DNA from: Chryseobacterium fluminis
GTDB taxonomy: Bacteria > Bacteroidota > Bacteroidia > Flavobacteriales > Weeksellaceae
Assembly: GCF_026314945.1 (NCBI RefSeq)
Contig: NZ_CP111121.1
Span: 1,240,001 to 1,304,000 of the forward strand
Direction of reading: 5' to 3'
Length of the DNA stretch: 64,000 nucleotides
Both the position numbers and the translations under genes were made by a program. The first letter of the stretch is position 1. Every line of letters starts with the position of its first letter. The notes beneath the pieces were generated by a model. The model ran no database searches. It saw only the letters and a program-made list of their open reading frames with translations, and was not told the DNA's origin. Shown in pieces: positions 34,726 to 44,628 of this stretch.

Positions 34726-34765
34726 TGTACAAAATTAAGAAATTCAAACTTAGAAAAATTAAATT

Positions 34766-35068
34766 TTACAGAAATTTATTCAGTTGTGAAAATGAAATTC
34801 CCGTAGCGGTTTCTTCATCGATTTTTACGGTATGTTGTCCGTTTAAGGTAAATACTTTTTACTTGATTGACTTGGCTGTTGAAATTCTTTTCCATATCTG
34901 CTCTTCCCGAAACGCTGAAAATCAAGTTTTAACCCATATACACATTGTCAGTTAAGTCTGATGCGAATAAATCCATCACCTGCGGGATTTTTTCTCATCG
35001 ACTAAGTAAGCGTAATTATCAATCAAGTTTCTTTAATCTTCTTTTGTTTTTAAAATTTCTAAAGTCAT
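34766..35068 (-). pseudogene. SnoaL/NTF2-like protein, several frameshifts
   Basis: In three frames: MTLEILKTKED; NLIDNYAYLVDEKKSRR; VMDLFASDLTDNVYMG; IFSVSGRADMEKNFNSQVNQ; GISFSQLNKFL-stop. The 'YA.L.D.KK…..LF..D' start and 'GR..ME.NF' middle are SnoaL-like (nuclear transport factor 2 fold) features. At least three shifts and two stops make it non-functional. Its start overlaps the stop of the upstream 51-aa frame by ATGA. Confidence 0.65.
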
Positions 35069-35220
35069 AATTCTTTTAAAGTAAATTTTGAAATTACTTT
35101 TTGTAATTCTTGTTTAATTTGGCTCAGCCGAACCAAATCATCTATAAAAGTATTTGAAGGTACGTTTGTTAAGTCACTTAAAGAGACAACTATCAAATAA
35201 TGATCTCTCTTTTTACACAT
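35065..35220 (-). CDS. Small protein or gene tail, 51 aa
   Basis: ATG 35220: MCKKRDHYLIVVSLSDLTNV, PSNTFIDDLVRLSQIKQELQ, then KVISKFTLKEL-stop. Not recognised; it may be the remainder of a larger protein cut by the transposase relic just upstream. A second copy of its middle lies at 25.2 kb. The overlap with the SnoaL-like start suggests they once formed an operon. Confidence 0.4.
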   Translation of the reverse strand: MCKKRDHYLIVVSLSDLTNVPSNTFIDDLVRLSQIKQELQKVISKFTLKEL

Positions 35221-35247
35221 AAATTCTCTTTATCAACTTTATCGGAT

Positions 35248-35645
35248 CATGATCAAAAGTTGAGGGATGGAAAGTAAATTATTCTGAACAAGAGAAGTAC
35301 TTTGTCTTTTACTCCCCGAAGCTGTAATCTGAAGTTGTTAATTTTAGCATTAAAGGATTCTGCCGAAGCGTTGGTACTTCTTCTGTCGAAAAAGTTTAAG
35401 ATGTTGCTGTAATGATTCATTATTGTTTTTCCTTAAAACTGAGAATGATTTAAAACCTGATGTTTCAACAGCTCTGAACCAATGCGCTAACTTTGTCATG
35501 GCAGTAGATTTGGGAATATTCTGATTGTACATCTTTCTTGATCCATCCGATAACCCATAAGCCTGCCTTAAATCAGGATATTCTGTAAATAAGATCTTTC
35601 CAGTAACAAAATTCAGTTCGTTCTGTAATTCAAAATCTTCGCAAT
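35248..35645 (-). pseudogene. ISL3/ISAon1-like transposase relic (long copy)
   Basis: Minus strand, two frames: NELNFVTGKILFTEYPDLRQ, AYGLSDGSRKMYNQNIPKST, MTKLAHWFRAVETSGFKSF; then LNFFDRRSTNASAESFNAKI, NNFRLQLRGVKDKVL. The 'RSTNASAESFNAKI..FR..LRGV' block is the C-terminal hallmark of ISL3/ISAon1-type DDE transposases, including the catalytic Glu. Truncated at both ends and frameshifted. Confidence 0.8.
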
Positions 35646-35666
35646 TTCAGCTGACCTGAAACTTAA

Positions 35667-35703
35667 AACCCCGATTTTAGCTAAAAAGCTAAATTTCGGG
35701 GTT
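35667..35703 (-). terminator. Terminator at the end of the NRPS operon
   Basis: AACCCCGA (35667-35674) pairs with TCGGGGTT (35696-35703), continued by TTTAGCT/AGCTAAA, with an A/T-rich loop. About 165 bases past the last operon stop codon. The 35704-35866 stretch in between has no gene. Confidence 0.8.
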
Positions 35704-35866
35704 AATTTTATTTAAACAGATGGATTAATTTACTAATATCAACAGATTGTATATTTAACAAATATACCTATGTACATCAATGAGTCAGTTCTGACCATAT
35801 TTTTAAAATCATATCTGATCAACGCAAATTAAGAATAGTATCAAACTCTGTATACTGTTTAATTTT

Positions 35867-37807
35867 TTAATAAAAAAATCCCCAATATTGAAAATAAATA
35901 CCAATTAAAATAAGTGAAAATAATACTGTCGCCATTAAACTAGGGTTTGAAATTGATTTTACTCTTAGAATAAAGTACAGTACTGAAGTTATTATAAATC
36001 CAATAAATATCCATTGAAGGGTAAATAAATACATAAACTTATTGGCTACTCCAAAAGCCAATATATATAAATTTATTTGTGCCGTATCGGATACTGCGGT
36101 GATTAATCCACCAATAGTAAAAAGTCCTATTAAAGCAGTTATTATAATCAATATTTTCATTTGCTTATTGGCGTTACTATCATCTCTTCTTCTTATCAAA
36201 TAAAACAGAAAACCAAATATTGAAATAATAAGAATAGCAACTGCAATAATCAATGGTGCAAAAAATAAGATTTTAAATTCATTCAAACTATTTGCAAATT
36301 TAGAGACACCACCATTTATTTTTATATCAGTAATAAAATCTACTTTTGTGTCTGACTGCAGATCATGAAGATCAGGGGTTTTATCCGGGTCACTTATAAA
36401 TTTATTTACAATTTGTGCTCCGGCACTCGAAAAACTAGAACTGTGGCCTGATACCGGAGCTTCTGCTAAAAATCCTTTTTTAAATTTTCTGACAGTAGCT
36501 TCACCGTTTTCTATCGGTGTAATCGGATCAAATTTTCCAGAAAAAACTAAAACCGGAGCAGATAAATTTGACAAATCTGATAAATCATTATAAAAATTTT
36601 CTTTTTTTGTGATCCCAGAATTCCATTTGTCACAAACGAGGAAATCAGATCTGTAAAAAGACAACCCTCCTTCTAATTTATTATATTTACCCGCATTTTT
36701 ATCAAAATCAGAAATTGAATTGAAAGGAATTGCTTCATTACAACTTACGCAGTAATAAGCTCCATAATCAAGACTTAAAGCTCCTGAGAATGAACTTACC
36801 AATGCGCTTAAAGCGCTTTTATTTCCATTTTTAAACTGAGTAATTAACAAGGGCAACATCGGTATCAACTTTTTCTGGTAGAGGGATTGTTGAATCGCAA
36901 CTTTAAAATCTTCAGCATTATAAGTAAAATTTCCTGTTGGAATTATTTTTTTATCTACTTTAACGGTAATCGGGGTTTTATCTAATTTTGCTATTGTACC
37001 ATAGTAGGCTGCTTCTAAATTAGGATATTGTTTATTACAATGAGGATTATTTTCACAATCTTTAAAAACTTTTTCAAGACTATTCATATAATTTTTAGTA
37101 TTAAGATTATAATACTGCGAAATATCTGAAATGGGAGAATCCAGAGTTAATGATTTTATATCCTGGGGAAAATCATTTGCATATACCTGAGCTGTATAAG
37201 TTCCGTAAGAAACAGCATAAACATTCCAGTTTTCGTACTTTAACAGGGTTTTTAAAGCGTTTAGATCTTTAGCAATCGCTTTACTATTATAAGCATTAAT
37301 ATCAATATTTCTATTGATTAGATCTTCTTTACAAAGCATTGCAGCCACCGCTTTTTGTTGCTCATCTTGTTTCTTGCCTTGATTTTTTGCCAATATTTCT
37401 AAGAAGCTTTTTCCTAAGTCCGGGCAAAATTTAGGAAATGAAAAACCGGTTCCTCTGACGTCTATAAAGACAATATCATTTTTTTCTCGTAATGGATGAC
37501 TAAACCATCCTGAAATACCTTTTATTCCTCCTGCACCCGGCCCTCCTTGTAAGAATACGATTGGATTTGAACTTCCCTTATTTTTGGTACTTTTTAGTAC
37601 TGCAACTGCAATCTTAATTTTCTTTCCATCGGGCTTTTCCCAATTTTCAGGAACTGTTAAATATTTCCATTCAATCTTTTCTGTATTGATTTTTTTACTG
37701 TCAGGAAAAAATGAAGTTGTTTTTTCGAGTTTTAAATTACTGGTTTGCGCAAGTATAAAACATGGCAGCATACATAGCAATAAAAAGAGTCTTTTTGTAT
37801 TTATCAT
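35867..37807 (-). CDS. Membrane-anchored alpha/beta hydrolase of the NRPS cluster
   Basis: 646 aa. Signal peptide (LFLLLCMLPCFILAQ), then a tripeptidyl-aminopeptidase/proline-iminopeptidase-like hydrolase: FLQGGPGAGG (oxyanion region), nucleophile elbow AVSYGTYTAQVY, Asp in FSGKFDPITPIENG, His in APVSGHSSSF. After residue about 505 come four membrane segments (ILFFAPLIIAVAILIISIFG, ILIIITALIGLFTIGGLITA and two more), which usual relatives lack. Eight bases after the phosphopantetheinyl transferase. A periplasmic peptidase that trims, activates or inactivates the peptide is a reasonable inference. Confidence 0.8.
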   Translation of the reverse strand: MINTKRLFLLLCMLPCFILAQTSNLKLEKTTSFFPDSKKINTEKIEWKYLTVPENWEKPDGKKIKIAVAVLKSTKNKGSSNPIVFLQGGPGAGGIKGISGWFSHPLREKNDIVFIDVRGTGFSFPKFCPDLGKSFLEILAKNQGKKQDEQQKAVAAMLCKEDLINRNIDINAYNSKAIAKDLNALKTLLKYENWNVYAVSYGTYTAQVYANDFPQDIKSLTLDSPISDISQYYNLNTKNYMNSLEKVFKDCENNPHCNKQYPNLEAAYYGTIAKLDKTPITVKVDKKIIPTGNFTYNAEDFKVAIQQSLYQKKLIPMLPLLITQFKNGNKSALSALVSSFSGALSLDYGAYYCVSCNEAIPFNSISDFDKNAGKYNKLEGGLSFYRSDFLVCDKWNSGITKKENFYNDLSDLSNLSAPVLVFSGKFDPITPIENGEATVRKFKKGFLAEAPVSGHSSSFSSAGAQIVNKFISDPDKTPDLHDLQSDTKVDFITDIKINGGVSKFANSLNEFKILFFAPLIIAVAILIISIFGFLFYLIRRRDDSNANKQMKILIIITALIGLFTIGGLITAVSDTAQINLYILAFGVANKFMYLFTLQWIFIGFIITSVLYFILRVKSISNPSLMATVLFSLILIGIYFQYWGFFY

Positions 37808-37814
37808 TTTAAAT

Positions 37815-38459
37815 TCAATTATTCGGGTTATAGTTTTTTATAATTATCTCATCCATATTTATTTTAGAAGAGATATAACATTTATAGTTTTTGTTGATTG
37901 TTACTTCTTTTAAGTAAAAAGTCTGATCATTAATTTGAGCAGAGTTATCCTGAATTTCAAAGGATTTCAAGGGTAATGACAATCCATGACCATATGCTTT
38001 TATGACCGCTTCTTTTTGTGTCCAGTATTTGAAAAAAGCGTCTGTTTTATCATTAGAAGTGCTTAGAGCATTCCACTCTCTTTCTGTCATTTGAGATTGA
38101 AAATCCTGAAGATCGATGTTAGTAATCAATTCAATATCGATTCCTATCTGATGCTCTTCACTTAATGCACAAACCACAATTTCTCCTGAATGCGAAATAT
38201 TAAATTCAACCAAATTATCATCAAAATAAGGTTTGTTGTACATGGTATATTTTATTTCTCTGTTATCACAGTTTTGCATTTTTAATTCTTCAATTCCTTT
38301 AAAAAGCATTACTCTTCCTAAAAGTGAACATTGTGCATCCTGCCATCTTCGAAATCCCTTAATCTTATTCTGAAAGTCAGCTGGAAATTTCACCAGGCTA
38401 TTTTGCAGTAAATCTTCATGATTTTTTTCCGACAAATAAGTGTAATATAGCTGTATCAC
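37815..38459 (-). CDS. 4'-phosphopantetheinyl transferase (Sfp type)
   Basis: 214 aa. Sfp-superfamily motifs: FNISHSGEIVVCAL, HQIGIDIELITN (Mg-binding D-x-E), FFKYWTQKEAVIKAYGHGLS. Converts apo carrier (T) domains of the three synthetases to the holo form using coenzyme A. It lies 13 bases after the C-A-T-C synthetase and before the hydrolase, clearly in the operon. Confidence 0.93.
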   Translation of the reverse strand: MIQLYYTYLSEKNHEDLLQNSLVKFPADFQNKIKGFRRWQDAQCSLLGRVMLFKGIEELKMQNCDNREIKYTMYNKPYFDDNLVEFNISHSGEIVVCALSEEHQIGIDIELITNIDLQDFQSQMTEREWNALSTSNDKTDAFFKYWTQKEAVIKAYGHGLSLPLKSFEIQDNSAQINDQTFYLKEVTINKNYKCYISSKINMDEIIIKNYNPNN

Positions 38460-38471
38460 AACATTTTTTAT

Positions 38472-41400
38472 TTAAAAGTTAAATTTAAAGTCAAAATTAA
38501 AGTCAAAATTAAAATCAGCATTTTTTTCAATATCAGATCTAATATCTAATGATCTTACTTTCTCAGATGTGTTTTTTATTATTTCTATTAGAATTTTATT
38601 ATATTTTTCGGCAATAAAACGAATAGTTTCTTCTTCAAAAAAATCACAGGTATAGTCAATGTTTCCTTTGAGCTTGTTCTCATTCTCAAACAAATTAAAG
38701 ACAATAGGCATTCGGCTAAATTTACTTTTAACCGGATAAGATGTTAATTTTAATTCATCTTCCAAAGTGATCTCATCAAAACTAAATTCAGGATTTTGGT
38801 ATACAAATAAGACATCAAAAATAGATTTGGAAATTTTATCAAAAGGGAAATCCTGATAATCGCTTATCGTTAACAGGTTATTTTGAGTAAGCTTTAACAA
38901 ATCTGTAATTACAGCATCTGATGAAATTTGCGTTCTCAATATAAGTGTCTTAGCGAACATCCCTATCTGATTATTTAATCCGGCAATATTTCTTCCTGAA
39001 TGAACTGTTCCAATACAAATATCTGTATGGCTAGATATTCTGTAAATCAATACATTGAATACAGATAGCAAAAGACTATAGAAAGTAATTCCTTCTTTAA
39101 CAGCCAAATCTTTTAAAGCTAAAGTAACTTCTGAGCTTATTTCAAATGAATAATCTGAGCCATTTCGCTGATTTTGCTTTGGATAAAAATCTTTATAAAA
39201 TGTATCTTTAGGTAAATAGTTTTCAAGATATCTATTCCAAAAGGATTCATTTTCAGCTTGATTTAACCCGATTATTTTATTAAACCATTCTGAATAATCT
39301 TTGAATTGAAATGTCAATTGATCTTCATCCTGTAATGGAAGAAAACTGGTTTCTCTATAATTTTGTATGAATTCATTTACAAAAATTTCCAGAGATAAGC
39401 CATCCATTATAATATGATGGGTATTGAACAACAGGATGGTTTGATCTGCTTCTTTTAATAAATATGTTCTAATCAAAAAATCTTCCTGAAAATTGAATGC
39501 CCTATTGTTTAGCTGATGAATTATTTTATTTGTTTCTTCTTCCTGTACTTCTATAACAGGAACGGTTACATGGATACCATTGTAGTGCGTTTTTTGGTAG
39601 GGTGTACCATTTACTTCTACAAAACCCGTTCTTAAGATTTCATACTTTTCTACTATTTTGTTTATTGCTTTTTCAACTTTATCCACATCAATAATTCCTT
39701 CTATTTTATAGGCCATAACCATGTTGTAAGCAATTGAACTATTTTCGTCCTGAGATGCTAACCAAATATTATACTGAGTGGGTGTCAGCTCGTAAAGTTC
39801 CTTGTTATCATCCAGCGGAATAACTACAGCTTGATTGGGTTTAAGTCTTTCCAAATGCTTTGCCAACAATTTGATTGTAGGATTATCAAAAATTGTTTTT
39901 AATGTGATTTCATATAAAAGATGTTTAGCTATTAATCCTGTAAGTCTCACAGCGTTCAGAGAATGTCCGCCAAGGGCAAAAAAATTATCATTTACACTAA
40001 TATTATCCCTGTTTAATACCTCTTCCCAATATTTTAACAGTGTTTTTTCAAGTTTAGAATCTGCATTTTTAAAATCACCTTTTGTCTGTATGATATTCCT
40101 TTGCGTCAAATTCTTTCTGTCAATTTTTTGATTTGGAGTTAATGGAAATTCTTCTAATGGAATAATCACATTGGGTATCATATAGTAGGGCAGGTTCATC
40201 TGTAAATGAGCCATAATCTTTTCAAGATCTATTTCTTCTTCATCTTTTAAAACATACGCTGCCAGAAAAGCTTCCTGTAGGTCTTCTTTTTTTGCAATAA
40301 CAACGGCTGCTTTTATCCCATTGATTTGATTTAACTGAGTCTCTATATCTCCCAGTTCAATTCGATAACCTCTGATTTTAACCTGACTGTCATTGCGACC
40401 TGAAAAAACAATTTCTCCCTTTTCATTCCATTTTCCCACATCTCCCGTTTCGTACAATAAGGTTCCTGAGTTAAAAGGATTGACAATAAACTTTTCCTTT
40501 GTCAGTTCCTGATTCTTATAATATCCCTTTGCAAGCCCATCTCCTGCTATATAAATTGCACCGGCAATATTGACAGGCATCGGATTTAAATAGGGATCGA
40601 GAATATAGAACCGGGTATTATGGATTGGTGTTCCAATGTTTGAAGCATCTTCCGCAGATTCTATTTTTTTCATGCTGGACCATATTGTAGTTTCTGTAGG
40701 ACCGTACATATTCCAGACTTCTGAGCTTTTATCAATCAAATCAACAGCTAATGCTTCACTTAATAAATCTCCTCCACACAGTATTTTCAATCTTTTATCC
40801 CCTTGCCAGTCTGCATTAAAAAGCATTTGATAAAAACTTGGTGTAGCCTGAATGATGGTGGGTTTTACTTCCTCAATTCTTTTTATAATTAAATTGGGAT
40901 CGGCTAAAACATGTTTATCCGCTACATATAAAAGAGCTCCTGAAATCAAGGGTACAAAGAACTCTAATATTGAAATATCAAACGAATAGGTGGTTACTGA
41001 AAAAAATAGATCATTAACATCTACTCCCGGAGACCTCTGAATACTTGTCAGGAAATTAACCAATGACTGATGTCCAATTTCAACGCCTTTAGGGTTTCCC
41101 GTAGAACCTGAGGTATAAATTATATACGCAGTATCTTGCGGTAAAATGGCTCTGGTGACAACACCTTTAAAATCATTTATTTCTTCGAGAATATTTTCTA
41201 ATTCCAATACAGTTACATTATCCTCCAGATTATCCAGACCATAATTCTTGTGAGTAAAAAGCAGTTGACTCTGGCTATTTGCTATAATATAACGTAATCT
41301 GTCTTTTGGAAATGCCGGATCTAACGGAATATAGGGTCTTCCGGATTTTAATATTCCCAATAAAACAACGACCAAATTTGCGGATCTTTCCAATAAAACA

Positions 41401-42923
41401 GCAATGGGAGATGGGCCTTTATCGCCATAAACCGTAATGAGATGCTCTGCTATCCGGCCCGATAAAATATCGAGTTCAGAATACGAATAGGACCTGTTCC
41501 CGTCTCTTAATGCTCCTTTACCAGGAGTTTTAAATACCTGGGCCTGAAATAGGCTGACTACTGTTTGTTCTTTGGGATAATGTACTTCTGTGTTATTAAA
41601 ATTTATTAGTATTTGATTTAGTTCTTCTTCTGATAAATAATTTAATTCTCTTAATTTTTTTTCAGGGCTTTTTATAACCTCATCAATCAAAGCTTCAAAA
41701 TGATTGACAATAGTGGTTATTCCGTAATTATCAAAATAATTCAGATTATAATCAAAATCGATTTTCACATCTTTTGATTCATCAAATTCTCTTATGTATA
41801 ATGCTAAAGCCACTCGCTCTGACTGATGGCTTAAAGGAATTACTTCTGTAACTGTATTTTGAAAATCATTAGAATAATTCTGTTTTTCATAAGACAGCGT
41901 TATACTGAATAATCTTTCTTTTTCTTGAAATAATTGAAGCTCCTGAATAAGTTTACCTAAAGGAAATCTTTGATAGCGATAATCTTTTCGTAATTGATTT
42001 TTCAGATCTTTAGTCAACTGTTCAATTGTTTCATTAAAATCAATTTTCATCCTTAAAGGAGAAATTCCCATAAAAAGGCCCACAGTTTTTTTATATTTTG
42101 ATTTACTTCTGTTTAAAACCGGTAGACCAATTGCAAAATCATTATTTTGATGCTTTCTTCCAAAATACGTATAGATTAAAGCGAGGATCAGATGAAAAGT
42201 TGTACAATTGTAATTGTCTGCTAACTGAATCAATTCATTATAAGTTTCTCTTTTAATGATTAATTCTTTTCGACTGCTTTTATTTATTTGACCTGAATCC
42301 TGTATTTTACTGAATAAATTTTCAGGCAGGACTTTAAATTTGTCCTTCCAATATGTTTTGTCTTCCATAAAAGATTCTGAATCGGTATATGCAGCGTCAT
42401 CTTCCATAAAATCTTTATATGTAAAAGAATATTCTGTTTGTACCCCTCCAAATTCACAGATCTCATTATAGTTTTGAACCAGGCGCTGAAACATCAGCGA
42501 AGTTCCCCAGCCGTCTGTAATAATATGATGATAAACTGAAAACAAATAATAAAAGCCATCGTTTACCTTTACTAAGGTAAAAACGTGCAAAAGACTTTCT
42601 CCAAATAAATCAAAGGGTTTGGAAAATTCTTCCTGCATATATAAGTTTGCTGTTTCATAAGCGGTTTCACTATCAGAAAAATCTATAAATCCTAATTCTG
42701 AATTGTGAATATCTACGATTTTCAACCGGATATTTTCCTGATCTCTAACCAGCTTTGTTCTATAAGCATCGTGTTGATTAATAAGCTCATGATATGCCTT
42801 TTGAAATGCATCAATATTGATATGTCCTTTAATTTCAATTTTGGCTCCGATATTATAAATGGGCTCGTTAGGATATAGTAACTGTTCAAAATAAATATCC
42901 TGCTGCGGTAAGGTTAGTTTCAT
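38472..42923 (-). CDS. NRPS, C-A(Gly)-T-C
   Basis: 1483 aa. Domains: condensation with HHIITDG (132-138) starting directly at residue 1, adenylation (about 450-950; TSGSTGNPKG near 604, GRNDSQVKIRGYRIELGDIE near 850), carrier GGHSL near 986, and a second condensation domain with HHIIMDG near 1171. Residues read against GrsA give D-I-L-Q-L-G-M-I-W-(K), the glycine code. No thioesterase. It ends in an odd (F/N)DF-rich tail from a 12-base repeat. Ending in a C domain is unusual: either it needs a downstream acceptor or it releases the product. Start MKLTLPQQDIYFEQLLYP is natural. Confidence 0.92.
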   Translation of the reverse strand: MKLTLPQQDIYFEQLLYPNEPIYNIGAKIEIKGHINIDAFQKAYHELINQHDAYRTKLVRDQENIRLKIVDIHNSELGFIDFSDSETAYETANLYMQEEFSKPFDLFGESLLHVFTLVKVNDGFYYLFSVYHHIITDGWGTSLMFQRLVQNYNEICEFGGVQTEYSFTYKDFMEDDAAYTDSESFMEDKTYWKDKFKVLPENLFSKIQDSGQINKSSRKELIIKRETYNELIQLADNYNCTTFHLILALIYTYFGRKHQNNDFAIGLPVLNRSKSKYKKTVGLFMGISPLRMKIDFNETIEQLTKDLKNQLRKDYRYQRFPLGKLIQELQLFQEKERLFSITLSYEKQNYSNDFQNTVTEVIPLSHQSERVALALYIREFDESKDVKIDFDYNLNYFDNYGITTIVNHFEALIDEVIKSPEKKLRELNYLSEEELNQILINFNNTEVHYPKEQTVVSLFQAQVFKTPGKGALRDGNRSYSYSELDILSGRIAEHLITVYGDKGPSPIAVLLERSANLVVVLLGILKSGRPYIPLDPAFPKDRLRYIIANSQSQLLFTHKNYGLDNLEDNVTVLELENILEEINDFKGVVTRAILPQDTAYIIYTSGSTGNPKGVEIGHQSLVNFLTSIQRSPGVDVNDLFFSVTTYSFDISILEFFVPLISGALLYVADKHVLADPNLIIKRIEEVKPTIIQATPSFYQMLFNADWQGDKRLKILCGGDLLSEALAVDLIDKSSEVWNMYGPTETTIWSSMKKIESAEDASNIGTPIHNTRFYILDPYLNPMPVNIAGAIYIAGDGLAKGYYKNQELTKEKFIVNPFNSGTLLYETGDVGKWNEKGEIVFSGRNDSQVKIRGYRIELGDIETQLNQINGIKAAVVIAKKEDLQEAFLAAYVLKDEEEIDLEKIMAHLQMNLPYYMIPNVIIPLEEFPLTPNQKIDRKNLTQRNIIQTKGDFKNADSKLEKTLLKYWEEVLNRDNISVNDNFFALGGHSLNAVRLTGLIAKHLLYEITLKTIFDNPTIKLLAKHLERLKPNQAVVIPLDDNKELYELTPTQYNIWLASQDENSSIAYNMVMAYKIEGIIDVDKVEKAINKIVEKYEILRTGFVEVNGTPYQKTHYNGIHVTVPVIEVQEEETNKIIHQLNNRAFNFQEDFLIRTYLLKEADQTILLFNTHHIIMDGLSLEIFVNEFIQNYRETSFLPLQDEDQLTFQFKDYSEWFNKIIGLNQAENESFWNRYLENYLPKDTFYKDFYPKQNQRNGSDYSFEISSEVTLALKDLAVKEGITFYSLLLSVFNVLIYRISSHTDICIGTVHSGRNIAGLNNQIGMFAKTLILRTQISSDAVITDLLKLTQNNLLTISDYQDFPFDKISKSIFDVLFVYQNPEFSFDEITLEDELKLTSYPVKSKFSRMPIVFNLFENENKLKGNIDYTCDFFEEETIRFIAEKYNKILIEIIKNTSEKVRSLDIRSDIEKNADFNFDFNFDFKFNF
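38481..38516 (-). repeat. 12-base tandem repeat in the NRPS 3' end
   Basis: Three near-identical 12-base units (AAATTTAAAGTC, AAAATTAAAGTC, AAAATTAAAATC on the + strand) encode alternating F-N/D-F residues at the very C-terminus. Confidence 0.8.
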
Positions 42924-42977
42924 AATAATAGAATTATAAGGTTAGAAATTCTACTGAATAGAAATATTCGTTAATTA

Positions 42978-44621
42978 TTAATTGTACCATAAACTCTCGC
43001 TGTTTGATACTTCTTCTTTTACATCAAAATCTTTTACGATTTGTCCGTAATCAAATTTAATTATTCGGTCAGCATGCTTAAAATAAGCATCATCATGAGT
43101 TACTGCAACAATTGTTTTTCCTTCATTTTTAAGTTTGGGCAGCAAATTTTCGTAAAAATACTTTCTAAAATGAGGATCCTGATCTGCGGCCCACTCATCT
43201 AGCACTAAAATTGGTTTATTTTCAAGGAGAGCAAAAATCAAAGACATTCTTTTACTTTGTCCTTTAGAGAAATTTCTTCTTGCCGAGCCTTCTTTATCAT
43301 CCAGAATAATTTTATCCAGCTCCATGACTTCTAACAATTCCTGGTATCTTTTATTATTTTCAAGGGAGTAATTGTCGTAGTTATTAGAATAGATATAATT
43401 ATCCGTAAAAACTGCAGAAATTAGATTCTGAACCGGATTTTCCCTGTCTACAATCTGATTATCTAAAATTAAGCTTCCTACAGTTGGTTTATACAAACCG
43501 GTTAAAATATTAATAAAAGTACTTTTCCCGCTTCCGTTTCCGCCAATAACGAATATGGTTTCTCCTTTTTGTATGGAAAGATCGACGGGACCCAAGCTAA
43601 ATGAATTTTCTAAAGTATTTTTTTGGTAACTGAAGTGAATATTTTCAAATTCAAGCTTGTTAAAATCAATGTTGTTCCCGATATTATTTTCTGCTTCTAC
43701 AAGATTTTCATCACTAATTTCAAAGTCATTCAAAAATTCTTTAATTCTTTTTCTTCCTACAAATAGTCTGGTATAGACCCGTTGCATATTAATTAAATTA
43801 TTAATCGGCCCTGATATGAACATTAAAATCATTACATAAGTAATCACATCTTCTTTTTTTAAAAGATCGAATAAAGGAAGGAAAAAAAGAATTGTCCCAA
43901 TGATTAAGTATAAGCCGTACTGGCTGATTAGGTTTATCGATAAAAACACAAAATTAATGTTGAAATCCAGATCTTTGGCTGATCTTCTATTGGGCACCAG
44001 AAATTTATCCATCAAATTTTCACTTCTGTGTGAGCTTAATTTCAATCCTTTAAATCCTTTTATTACATCTTCAACATATTTATAATAAGATTCATTGTAT
44101 TTTCTTAATTTATCTACCAGCGGAGCCATTTTATTAATCACAAAGAAATAAATAAATGCCACTACAATTATCAGCGCAACCACAACGAATGCAGAAGGGA
44201 CAGATAGTGTAAAGAGATAGACTAAACACAATATCAACATTAGCAAAGAATTAAAGGTATGGGTTACAATTTCCGGAAAAGATGAGAAAACCCTTAAATC
44301 TTCAATAGTGGTATAAAATCTTTGTGAACCGAGCCTTTCCAACGTAATCAGAGGAGCCTTTAAAATTTTATAAAAAATTAGTTCTTCATTTTTATAGAGT
44401 ATACCATAAGTAAGTTTATTGAGCCATTTTTGAAAATTTATATTTAATAAATAAGTGTATATGATAGCTGCGGCAAAGACTATTCCCATGTAATCATTTT
44501 GGAATTCAGCTTTACCTGACACTGTACTGTTGATTATATATATAATTCCGAAACTCAAAACGGTATTTGAAAGAGCATAAAAAACTATATATATTAATTC
44601 TTTAATTTTTAATTTGAACAT
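42978..44621 (-). CDS. Cyclic-peptide-type ABC exporter (TMD+NBD)
   Basis: 547 aa from ATG 44621; an earlier ATG at 44663 would overlap the thioesterase by 35 bases and is less likely. Six membrane segments, then an ATPase with Walker A GGNGSGKST, signature NFSKGQSKRM (in place of LSGGQ), Walker B PILVLDEWAADQDP and H-loop VTHDD. The DEWAADQDP form and SKGQ signature match the SyrD/PvdE cyclic-peptide and siderophore-precursor exporters. Likely moves the peptide to the periplasm. Confidence 0.9.
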   Translation of the reverse strand: MFKLKIKELIYIVFYALSNTVLSFGIIYIINSTVSGKAEFQNDYMGIVFAAAIIYTYLLNINFQKWLNKLTYGILYKNEELIFYKILKAPLITLERLGSQRFYTTIEDLRVFSSFPEIVTHTFNSLLMLILCLVYLFTLSVPSAFVVVALIIVVAFIYFFVINKMAPLVDKLRKYNESYYKYVEDVIKGFKGLKLSSHRSENLMDKFLVPNRRSAKDLDFNINFVFLSINLISQYGLYLIIGTILFFLPLFDLLKKEDVITYVMILMFISGPINNLINMQRVYTRLFVGRKRIKEFLNDFEISDENLVEAENNIGNNIDFNKLEFENIHFSYQKNTLENSFSLGPVDLSIQKGETIFVIGGNGSGKSTFINILTGLYKPTVGSLILDNQIVDRENPVQNLISAVFTDNYIYSNNYDNYSLENNKRYQELLEVMELDKIILDDKEGSARRNFSKGQSKRMSLIFALLENKPILVLDEWAADQDPHFRKYFYENLLPKLKNEGKTIVAVTHDDAYFKHADRIIKFDYGQIVKDFDVKEEVSNSESLWYN

Positions 44622-44628
44622 AAATAAA

